Source: Chloromonas sp. AAM2
Lineage: Eukaryota > Chlorophyta > Chlorophyceae > Chlamydomonadales > Chlamydomonadaceae
DNA length: 25,152 nt
Assembly: GCA_004335635.1 (NCBI GenBank)
Contig: QAXH01003657.1
Location: 1 to 25,152 of the forward strand
Direction: 5' to 3'
Below are positions 1 to 8,709 of the stretch, piece by piece (the stretch's first letter is position 1; each line of letters opens with the position of its first letter). A program made the translations under genes and the position numbers. The notes beneath the pieces are model-generated. The model did no database searches and was not told the DNA's origin. It saw nothing but the letters and a program-made list of their open reading frames with translations.

Positions 1-881
1 CAAGATCCGATCAGTGTTCAGGGCTGCGTTTGTAAGGGGACTCACACCCCATGACGGCTCGCTTAACCGCCAGCATGCTACTTGTGTTAGCATGGAAGCA
101 TATTACAGTGTTACATGCGGTGCAGTAGAACTCGGCTCACTGGATGTTCAACTTTACCTGCTTGGCCAATGTCGTTCGTTGCTTTCTGTGGGCAGTACTT
201 GCTGCTGGTCAAGTTTTGAAGTCCATCGTTCCCTGCTGCCAGTGGCCAACCATCATTCTGCAGTCTGCGAGACATGTAGGCAAGATGTTGGCTGCTTGGT
301 GTTTTGCTAACTATTGGATAGATAGGCTTAGGCGCAAGGTTTACGTAGTAGAGGTTTGCAAATAGGCGAGTCGATGTGCTTGTCATGAGAACATTTAGGA
401 GGCTTTTGGCTTGACGACTCGCACAGTAAACCCGACGATGCCTGTGGTTTGAGTGTGCTGATGTTTTTGGCGTGCCCATCAGCTTATGATGTCGGGCACA
501 CATGTGCAATTGTACAGTCAGATCTGCAAGAGCCGGCGTCCTGCAAGTACTTCCCTGGGACCTGCAAGCACTTGTCCCTGAGAGGTACTTGTACAACAGT
601 ACATTCAGACCTGCTGCTGCACTTCGCACACTTGTCGAGCAGCACTCACATGTACTCGCAGCACTCACATGTACCCAGGCTCCCTTACTTTGTCCCAGGT
701 GCTTTGACAGGTCTGGCCAAAAGTGTGTGTCACACTTCAGGGTGCGCCAGGTAAGACTGTTTGGAGCAAAAACAAGTCCTCCCATCGCAGCCCAGAATGC
801 ATGTGCAGTAATTAAGTATCAGACACACGGCACATATAGCATGACTCAGTCTAAGCCATTGGCTTACTCCAGTAGACTCAC
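1..881. other. Non-coding or unassigned left edge
   Basis: I see no gene I can support in this stretch. Open frames on both strands cross it, but their products are compositionally arbitrary and carry no family signature. It contains a two-copy 19-bp direct repeat at 640-677 and several copies of short words such as ACTTG and ACATGT. If the exon at 882-937 belongs to a working minus-strand gene, its downstream exons should lie here or beyond the left edge; I did not find them. Confidence 0.4.
640..677. repeat. Two-copy 19-bp tandem repeat
   Basis: The unit CAGCACTCACATGTACTCG at 640-658 is followed immediately by a near-identical copy at 659-677, which differs only near its end. It lies in non-coding sequence. 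Confidence 0.8.
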
Positions 882-937
882 CATCCCACGGAGCTTGCTG
901 TGCACGAGATTGCCGGTGAGGGAGACCTCGAACACCC
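882..937 (-). CDS. Single exon with Rdx/selenoprotein W-like signature (partial gene or remnant)
   Basis: On the minus strand an acceptor (CCTCAG) precedes 56 nt that encode VFEVSLTGNLVHSKLRGM, and a strong GTGAGT donor follows. The pattern F-E-V-x-x-x-G-x-L-V-H-S-K-x-x-G matches the conserved second half of Rdx-fold proteins (SelW, SelT, SelH, Rdx12). These are small thioredoxin-like proteins with a CxxU or CxxC redox motif near the N-terminus. The exon enters in phase 1 and leaves in phase 0. I could not find the upstream exon with CxxU/CxxC in about 900 bp on the 5' side, nor a downstream exon starting like G-H-V-D. It may be part of a gene with long introns, an exon remnant, or chance. 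Family assignment rests on 18 residues only. Confidence 0.4.
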
Positions 938-1027
938 CTGAGGTGTCCATGGTGGGCCGCATGCAATGCCAGAACGAGCAGTAAATTCTCGTGCTTCCGC
1001 TATCATTGCGCTATCATCACAATGACT

Positions 1028-1065
1028 GATGACTTATATCTACTCAGATGACTTATATCTACTCA
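1028..1065. repeat. Perfect two-copy 19-bp tandem repeat
   Basis: The unit GATGACTTATATCTACTCA occurs at 1028-1046 and again without mismatch at 1047-1065, in non-coding sequence upstream (minus-strand sense) of the Rdx-like exon. Confidence 0.9.
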
Positions 1066-1308
1066 GGTCAGCCACGTCCTAACATGTAGAGCACACTGTC
1101 AATGTGACGCTCGAGTAGGAGCAGAAAACCTCGTACTGAAGTGCCTCTGAAGGCCACTGCCCCAGCACTGTCGTTCAGAGTCACAGGTGGGGTACACACG
1201 AGAGCATCCAAATCAGCGGCATGTCCTGCCAACCTTGATCTCTGCTCTGGACATTGTGTGGACAACGCATGTCATGCTATCGTGCTCCTCTGGCGCTGCT
1301 CTGCACAG

Positions 1309-1428
1309 GGCACGCTGGACTTTGTGACCAAGGTAGCCAAAGCACAGGCCAAGAATAAGGAGGACAAAGGCCTCATGGGCTTCACCAGCAGGCTCTCAAT
1401 GCCCTGGCTACCCCGGCCCAACAAGTAA
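1309..1428 (+). CDS. 3' terminal exon of an unidentified gene
   Basis: An acceptor at 1301-1308 (CTGCACAG) precedes a 120-nt phase-0 exon ending in TAA at 1428. It encodes 39 residues beginning GTLDFVTKVAKAQAKNKEDK and ending in a basic, proline- and tryptophan-containing tail (MPWLPRPNK). The middle is charged and probably helical. A TGTAA poly(A) motif at 1562-1566 lies 134 nt after the stop, which is the expected spacing in chlorophycean genes and supports a genuine gene end. Upstream exons are not evident within the window. I do not recognise the protein. The open frame continues upstream to about 1141, but the acceptor and the change in composition suggest the coding part starts at 1309. 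Confidence 0.45.
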   Translation, partial: GTLDFVTKVAKAQAKNKEDKGLMGFTSRLSMPWLPRPNK

Positions 1429-1475
1429 CCCGCCCTGCCCAAGCTAGGCATGCCCAGCTACGTTCAGGAGGCTCA

Positions 1476-1540
1476 TGTAGTGAAGGTCATGAAGGCCATG
1501 TGTGTCAATGTCCCTGTAGTGAAGGCAGTGAAGGCCATGT
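1476..1540. repeat. Imperfect tandem duplication, period about 39 bp
   Basis: TGTAGTGAAGGTCATGAAGG (1476-1495) recurs as TGTAGTGAAGGCAGTGAAGG from 1515. Both copies continue into a shared CCATGT, and a 12-13-bp spacer separates them. The repeat lies between the terminal exon at 1309-1428 and the LRR gene. Confidence 0.7.
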
Positions 1541-1561
1541 TAAGGTACACACAGCGTTGTG

Positions 1562-1566
1562 TGTAA
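1562..1566 (+). terminator. TGTAA polyadenylation signal for the exon at 1309-1428
   Basis: TGTAA lies 134 nt downstream of the TAA stop at 1426-1428. TGTAA is the standard poly(A) signal in chlorophycean nuclear genes. A five-base motif is weak alone, but the spacing fits. Confidence 0.45.
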
Positions 1567-1855
1567 GAAGCGAACTTGCGTGAGAGTAGGCAAAACAAAC
1601 TGGTGAGAGTAGACAAATGGTGTCACCGTTGGCAATAGGAAACTGGCGTCAAGGACCGCATGATCAAAACTTGTAATCTGGCGACGAAAACCGTCGGCAA
1701 GTAAACAGCCTCTGGTGTCTGCACCAGACAACAGCCCGCAGCCTGGGTTGTGTACATGTTCCAAGTTCCTCCCGACAGTTCCCACTTTCGCCTGGCCATG
1801 CGCGAACCCGTGATGTGAATCCGACCTCAGGGTAGCACGCGGAGCAGCTAGCAGC

Positions 1856-4800
1856 ATGAAGGCAAAAGCAGGCGTGGCTTCCAAGACTCTTAACACCTCC
1901 ACTTCATCCAAGGCCAAGCAGCAAGCCACTTTGGTCACTCCTACTAGTCAGGCCAGGCAGACACAACAGGTAGCCTCTGGTGGCAAGGAAGCAAATGGCA
2001 AGGAGGCTTCCAACCGCCCAGCAGGAGAAAGCAAGGCAGCAACTGGGAGGCCAGGCTCACAGGCAGGCAAACCACAGCCTGGCCCGCCCAAGGACTGGTC
2101 TGAGGCGCTAGACATTCCAGAGCCGAGTGTGGACGAAGTCGAGCTGCAGATTCAGCAGGCATTGGCACGTCTGCATCAGCCACCAGGACGGCAGCTGACG
2201 GAGGTGTGTGTCAGCCAATGGCTGTGCACGTATCCGGTGCTCCCGAACGGCCTCACATCCAGGTTGTGTGGCGCCCCATCTCCGCGTGTCTTGGTGGGAC
2301 CACCGCACGCGAGTGTTGACATGCTCCTACTTTCACTGTTTACAGGACCTCATCTTAAAGTACCATGCCTTGGATGACAGCGATGTGGCTTGTCCAGTGG
2401 CCAGGTGGGACTGCCACAGATTGCCACACAGGCCACCAGCACACGCATGCACAACACCACTTGACATTTGGTGCGGTTTTGTGATGCCGTGGCGAATGCT
2501 CTTGCTTGGGCATGAACAATGAAGACAAACACCCAGCAGCACTAGCTTGGGGACAAGAATATACGGCACTGACCTGGGCGCTTGCTTGAGGGGTTGCACA
2601 GTCATTCAAGCTTCAGGCGGCACTCAAGTCCACGGTGAAAACATGCTTTTCCTTGCATTACCAGCTGCCTGGTATGCTGTTCTCTAAGTACATGATTCAC
2701 TCTTCGTCCCAACCCAACTGTGTGCCCATGCCCCCCTGCAGGTCCGAGGTCCTGTCCCGCCTGACCCACCTGCGCATGGACCGGCAGCGGCTGACCACCC
2801 TGGCACCCGCCCTGCCCGCCCAGCTGGGCTGCCTGACGCATGTCTACCTGCAGTACAATCGCCTGGACAGCATGCAGCCGCTGGCAGGGCTGCCGCTGCT
2901 GCGTTTTGCGTGCCTTAGCCACAACATGATTACTAAGGTGGGGCCAGTCTGCATGGTTGGCGAATTGCGCCGGCACAAGAGCCACTCTACCCACAGCCTT
3001 GCTGCCTGTGGCACCTCCACCCACAGCCGGACTGTGGCAATGCAAGCTGACTCAACCGACTCACATCCCTCAGGCAGGACACAACATCTGATACCAGTAT
3101 GTGATATCACTGGCACAAGGATGCAGCCATCAGCAAGGCGTACAACGCTGAGGTGTTAAAGAGAGACACTTACAAACGTTGGCCCAAGACTTCTGGTTCA
3201 AACATCTGTTCATGAATGTGTGGATATGCTTGTTGCATGCGCTGGACACTTGGAGGCTTTGCTCAGCAGGGTGATGTAGGCATAGACTGTCTGCTCTGCC
3301 GCACCGCGAGCCACAAATGCAGTGCCAATGCTGATGTGTGCACGTGTGCAGTTTGAAGGCGTGAGTGCTTTGCCCGAGCTGCTGCTTGTGGACGTGTCGC
3401 ACAACCGCATACCGCACCTGGACCCCCGGCAGCTGCCCCTGACGCTCAGGTTCCTCAAGGTCAGAACCTCACATGGGATGACTGAAGTGTGTAGCAGCGT
3501 TGCCCAGGTGGCTGCACCCTTGCACGAACCAGCCAACTACTCAAACTGGGTGTGCAGTCTGCTTGCTATAGTGTGTGTTGGTACTAGTGACACTGTAGAA
3601 ATATGCAAACTGTAGAAGCATACAAAGTAGACAAGGTGTGTTCTCAGCATATCTCACACCTTACACATGCTGTGTCAGGTATGATATCCATACACAGGGC
3701 TTGTTTGACACTTGCTCTGCATGCGTGTGTCTGCCCTGTAGCTCGAGGGAAACCCATGCTGCAGCACTGGTAGTGAAGCCGCTTCCATCCGCGCCGCTGT
3801 GCTGGAGCACCTGCCTCAGCTCAGAGACCTAGATGGACCCATCAATGATGGCAGTGAAGGAGAGGAAAGCCAAAAGGAAGATGATGATGACTCCGGGTCG
3901 ATTGAAGGTGTTGGCAACAGCAGTTCAGCAGGAGACAATGTTGATCAAGGGACACTAACAAGTGGTGTGCAGGATGCATTGGCAACCTCAGTGGATCTAC
4001 CCCTGCCTGCTCCAAGGTCAGAGTCGCCCACAGGTGCAGGCCCATGGGGTGCCAAACGAGGCATGGGTTCCCACCTAGGTGGCAGCATCACAGCAGGCGG
4101 CGACCTGCAAACCGTTCCCATGCCAGAGGCTGATATGACTTTTGCAGCTGCAGGTGGTGGGGGTAGAGCCATCAGCTCAGCGCTGGATATGTTGGAGTCT
4201 CTTGAACGGTTGTGTGTTGGTTCGTCCATGTCTGCACTTGGTGCAAGCATGAAGGTGAATGAGATGAGGGCGGCTGCGGGCTGGGGGATTTTGGCAGCGG
4301 ATCCCTTGCGCGCCAGCGCAGCCTGGGGTGGCCAGGAAGCAAGTGTTGTTGGTGCAACCACCGGCAACTTCAATGGGGTTGACCAGAGGGCAAGCTTGTC
4401 CAGTATGGCTGGTACATCACCGGCAGTGGGCGTCAGCAGGCAGCAGACAGGGTCTCGCGGCAGCCTGGCAGCCACACAGCCGCGCCCAGGCAGTCCTCTG
4501 CTGGCCCGCTCACCCTCCCTTGCCAACCCTCCACTTCCACCCAGCCCGCTACAACCTGCTAAAAGCGGAGGCGGAACTCCCAAGCGTGCCGCTCTGCTGC
4601 CAAGTCGGTCATTGGGTGCACGTGCACCATCACCGAATGCTGAGCGCTTGTCCCCTGTACTTGGCGACATGCGCCTAAGTGCAGGCAGTCCCGCCTTGGA
4701 CCCAGGCGCACTCAGCCGGCGCCCCTCATTCACCTCAGGCCTGGTGCCCATGTCCAGTCTTGACAGTCGCAGCAGTGGCAAGGGCTGGGCTCTGGAAGGC

Positions 4801-6430
4801 GGGTTGCCGGTGCCAGCCAGCAGTGAAGCTCAGGGCAACACAGCAGGGACCCGGTGCGAGCGTGATGCAGCATTGGAGCAGCAAGTGAATGCTGACCTAG
4901 CCATGCTACGGGTCAGGCTTGAGTCAATGGTAGAGCCACTGACCACAGCAGCAGCCAGGGCTAGTGGATCGAACACTACTGGGGGTTTGCTGGCAGGGAC
5001 AGCAGCAGCAGCCACACAGACAGATCAGGCAGGGACCGTGAATGGTAGCACCGAACAGGCGCGGGCAGGGCTCTCAGCAGGTGGCTCCCAGCCTGGAAGC
5101 AGAGGTGTGGCTGCTGGTGCGGCCAGTGCAAGGCTGGGTTCCGGGCGACCAGGGTCGGGTGCAAGGGCGTCGTCTGCAGGCAAGCGGCCGCAGAGTGCTG
5201 CCAGCAGCAGCTCAAGGCCTGCATCAGGGAGGACGGCGGCTGGCCAGCGGCTTGACCCCAACCAAGGTACGTGTTGAAGCTGTACCAGCACTCTGCCCAT
5301 TCGAATGTGGCCCATTTGTACCCTGGACTTCATCAACCCTGTGCATTGTGACTGCACTGTCAATGCTCAGCATATGACAATTAGCACAGGCCACATATAT
5401 CAACTCACTGCGCACCAGCATGCACGCTTCTTCCAACACCTTTCTGTTTTAAGCTTTCAGACAGGCATAGCAAGGAATACGATTAGCGCATCAGCTGCCA
5501 TGGGGACCTGCTGTCAGGGCACCACGTTGCATTGATGCCATCCTTGCAGGAGCTGCAGGCAGTGGTGCAAGTGTGGACAGCAGCACGGTGGCCCAAGATG
5601 CTCGGCGTGGGTTGCATGGGCAGCTAGACCGCCTGATGGGCGCAGCGGCAGCACGCGTGGCGGAGCAACGGGAACGTGACGGCATGCTTTCTGGCAGTAT
5701 ACGCGCCCTGCGTGGCTCAGCCAGCCTCATGGCGGAGCTCAAGACGTCCCTTAATCTGAAGTCGGTTATGGCTGCAGGGCCGGGGGCAGTCGCAGCAGTG
5801 CGACATGCCGTGGCACACAAAGACGTTGGCAGTGTTGGTGTTGCAGGCGAGAGTGGAGCAGGCATTGTGCGGGCTGCGTTGGAACGGCATGCAACCGCAG
5901 CGGCAGTCAACGGTCCGGATTTGGCGCAAGGTTTGCATAGCGATGGCGGCATGCCGAGCGGTGGCGGCACGGCGAACCTAAGAGCGTCGCTGGCACGGCT
6001 TGAGCAGCTGAGTGTGGCGGTACTCTTGGAGCATGGGGCAGATGTGGAGGCGCTGCGCAGCGGCACGCCTGGTGCACTGCAGGCTCGAGCAGGTGTCGAC
6101 AGATCCGCGGGCAGCGATACAAGCGGGAGCAGCGGCGAGGATTTTGATGAAGGCACGGATGCCACGCTACCAACACCTGACTTCACACGCAGCAAATACT
6201 ACAAAACCGTCATGGCCAAGGCTCTGGCAGGAGGGGCTGCTCCCAGTAATGGTTTGATGCTGATTGACGAAGGGAGCGATGAGGAAGTTGCAAGTCAGGA
6301 TCGCGGCAGGACTGAGATGCAAACGCCAGGCACCTTGCATGGCCATGCAGGAGATGAGCCAACAGGCCACGGATCACGTTACCAGAACATTGTACGCAAG
6401 GCTGCGCAGCACGCTGGACACGTTCAGTGA
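1856..6430 (+). CDS. LRRC46-like leucine-rich repeat protein with long low-complexity C-terminus
   Basis: Exons: 1856-2203, 2346-2404, 2742-2937, 3352-3459, 3742-5266 and 5550-6430, all phase-consistent (1,038 residues). Residues 1-95 are a Lys/Ala/Ser/Gln-rich leader. Residues 114-280 carry the fold: LTEDLILKYHALDD, then LRR units such as LTHLRMDRQRLTTL, LTHVYLQYNRLDSM, LLRFACLSHNMITK and LLLVDVSHNRIPHL, ending with the cap LEHLPQLRDLDGP. This order, including the ITEALI-type lead-in and the D-L-D-G-P end, is that of LRRC46, a ciliary/sperm-flagellar protein in animals. An acidic stretch follows (GEESQKEDDDDSG), then about 750 residues rich in Ser, Gly, Ala and Pro without recognised domains, far longer than animal LRRC46. 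The 3' end is uncertain. A possible 64-bp intron (6287-6350) would switch to a frame encoding a helical EMSQQATDHVTRTLYARLRS region, followed by a strong GTGAGT donor at 6469. A role in cilia is inference from the family. Confidence 0.75.
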
Positions 6431-6702
6431 TACATTTACAGAAAAGGAGCTGAACAATATGGCTGTTGTGAGTGCCTGGTGGTTCTGCCACCCTAATAAG
6501 TACCGAGTTTAGACGTTGCAACATGCTTTTGCCAAAAGTTTTGGCTTCACCTAGCATCCTCGTGTGGCGAATAGCGCGGTGCTGCACCTGGAACTCAGCC
6601 ACTGACGCGAATGAAAGACTTGAGCCAAGTACTGTCTGTCGACAGTTTGAAATGTTTACTAAACGCTCCATGGAGTGACCACCAGATTGGATACAAAGAA
6701 CA

Positions 6703-6721
6703 GGGGGGGGTAGGGGGGGGG
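6703..6721 (+). repeat. Two adjacent long guanine runs
   Basis: Eight Gs (6703-6710), TA, then nine Gs (6713-6721). Two runs of eight or more could supply all four G-tracts of an intramolecular quadruplex. They lie in non-coding DNA just past the LRR gene. Runs this long are also prone to sequencing error, so exact lengths may be unreliable. Confidence 0.75.
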
Positions 6722-8329
6722 TTAAAAAGTCCGTGACCCTATGATCAAAAATGGCCTCGGCTTTTTGAAAACTGGACCACATTTGGAAACCACCCAGAAA
6801 CGGCTCAGACGTACATGAAAAGGGGCTCAATCGAAAGCTCTCGTCAAGGCCTATCCGCTGGACAACTTGGTTTGATAGTTCACTTGAACATTGCCTCACT
6901 TATGGGTCATCAAAGCCCAGCCGGCCCTAACCGAACCCTAACCGCCACCCATGTCACAGGCCATGAGGGCATGCCAAAGGTGAACTTCATTTCCAAGGTA
7001 TGCAAGCACGTCCCCCTCTGCATCCGACTTTGGATCGCTGCTTCCGTGACCTGTGGCCTGGCGCCGCAGGTGACGCAGGCCACGCCAGCGGCCGGCACCC
7101 TCTGACACTTCCCCAACCCATAACAAGGCCAAAGTTCATTTCCTTTCCAAATGAAGGTGGTTTCGGATAGATCTTGACGAGCTGCAACCAGCAATATCTT
7201 CACAAGCCTTGAATTCGTTGTGATTGAGCCGTAAAACAGGAAATACTCAAAAAGGTCAAAAAAGTAGCTCGGGCCTTTTGGTTGACTTTTATACCACCCA
7301 GTCAACCATCTCAGAATGACCTGAAACCTTGGATTCGAGCTCCTTACACAGTCAGCATTCGTGCAAGTGGTTCAGAGATACCCACTCCCTCATATGGTCA
7401 TCTTCTATTTGAATCTCCCCCCCCTGCAGAGAAGATCCATTTTAAAGTGCAGTAGACGTTCTGGCCCTCAGCACTGTAGTCCGCATCAGAACGACGACCA
7501 TACTGACCACCGTAACTGCCTTCACTACAGCACGGGTACCAAATGCCCCAAATGCCAGCAACTGAAGCCGGCACCAAGCAGTGAGGCGGCCATCAGGGCA
7601 GACACAAGCACAACTGTACAGCTGCTTCACAACTTGCATTCTTAAAGATGCTGATTGCATTGACTGTGAGTGAGGCGTTGAGAGCAAGTGCAGGCTGTTG
7701 CTTACAAGGAGGGATGCCAAAATGAGCCCATGGAGATGCCCCCGGCATGATAAAACAACTGGATAAACCCTTGAACTAGTGCTTGCCTCGCAACACAACT
7801 GCATGATGGCAACCATACAATGGTCTTGGACTAGTTGACCTACAAATTCAAAAACTATCCCATCACCTGATGTGCGGGTCCTCAGTTGACACGACCAGCC
7901 GCTGGCAGTAGTCGAGACAATGATGATGAGTGATATGAACACGTCAGTGGTGACCACCACCACAGTCTGAGCATGCATCTAGCATCTAGCACGAGGTATG
8001 TGCCTTCTCTGTTGCCCAGAACTTTCTATTATATATGAAGAAATCGCCTCGGCGGGAATTCCTTGTTGTGAGACAAGGTAAGTGGTATCAAGCCCTCTTG
8101 ACATTGGCTTTTCAATTGTCTTTGGCACATCGGCCCGTGCAAGCATACAACTGCACACGTGAGAATTGAAGCAGCCAACAAAGCTCTTGGTCTACACTGT
8201 TCCAATGTGCTGGGACAGAGTGGCGACACACACTGACGTGTCACAACCCTGTCTAAACTCAACCTTTCAAAGCGTCTTTGCTTACTGCTGAGATCAACCA
8301 AAGTCAAGCAATCATACATCACCCACACG

Positions 8330-8381
8330 TGTTCCAGTGACACTCACATGAACTGTCCAGAACTGGCAAGCTTCTTTGGAC
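8330..8381 (-). repeat. Dispersed repeat copy 1 (minus orientation)
   Basis: Reverse-complemented, this reads AAAGAAGCTTGCCAGTTCTG followed by GACAGTT and later TCACTGGAAC. This matches the core and 3' part of the repeat copies at 13971, 18325, 21525 and 24685. It is one of the more diverged copies and lies about 330 bp upstream of the iPGAM start. Confidence 0.6.
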
Positions 8382-8709
8382 GTGCCGTGATGTCTGCAAT
8401 CAGCCCTGAGCAGTGAGCAAGACGACTGTAGGTTGTGTACATGGCTGCATGAACTCCACGTCAAGGTTCTAACTGTCAAACCTGAATTGCATCGGGTTCT
8501 GATACAATTCAGGTGTGAACGTGAATCAAGGCAGAGCATTTGGAACAGCAGGAATGAGCTGCTGTAAAGAAGAAGCAATCAGTGCCAGCTCACCCACACA
8601 TCCATCTGCGATAACCGCAAAGCAGGCGTTAGATAAGCCATCTGTACAACCTGCAAGTGACAGCTCTCCTGCCCCTCCAGCAGGCGCATCTGCGAAAAAC
8701 AATAGCAAA

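Larger units (their letters stand above)
6513..8500. other. About 2 kb without an assigned gene between the LRR and iPGAM genes
   Basis: No coding exon could be supported. I also found no TGTAA after the LRR gene's possible stops (6430 or 6512), so its last exon or 3' UTR may extend in here. The stretch includes paired G runs at 6703-6721, a GC-rich island at about 6910-7110 with the telomere-like words CCCTAACCGAACCCTAACCG, and one copy of the dispersed repeat at 8330-8381. The last few hundred bases are probably the promoter, 5' UTR and perhaps a 5' UTR intron of the iPGAM gene (acceptor-like ACAATTCAG ends at 8512). Confidence 0.5.

Noticed and set aside
111..785. 224-codon minus-strand open frame
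   Set aside because: Product has no family pattern or consistent codon bias and crosses repeats; open frames this long occur by chance in GC-rich DNA.
3945..4781. 278-codon minus-strand open frame opposite LRR exon 5
   Set aside because: It is the antisense shadow of a Ser/Gly/Ala-rich coding exon whose codon structure leaves the opposite strand open.
5491..6195. 234-codon minus-strand open frame opposite LRR exon 6
   Set aside because: Antisense shadow with a Ser/Ala/Pro-rich product; no splice or family evidence.
6927..6946. Telomere-like CCCTAACCGAACCCTAACCG
   Set aside because: Only two imperfect units and not the TTTTAGGG type usual in this algal group; no sign of a chromosome end.
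6910..7305. 131-codon minus-strand open frame
   Set aside because: Looks like translated repeat sequence; similar fragments appear in two frames and no motif is recognisable.
7442..7978. 178-codon minus-strand open frame
   Set aside because: No domain pattern, hydrophobic runs derive from simple sequence, and no splice context.
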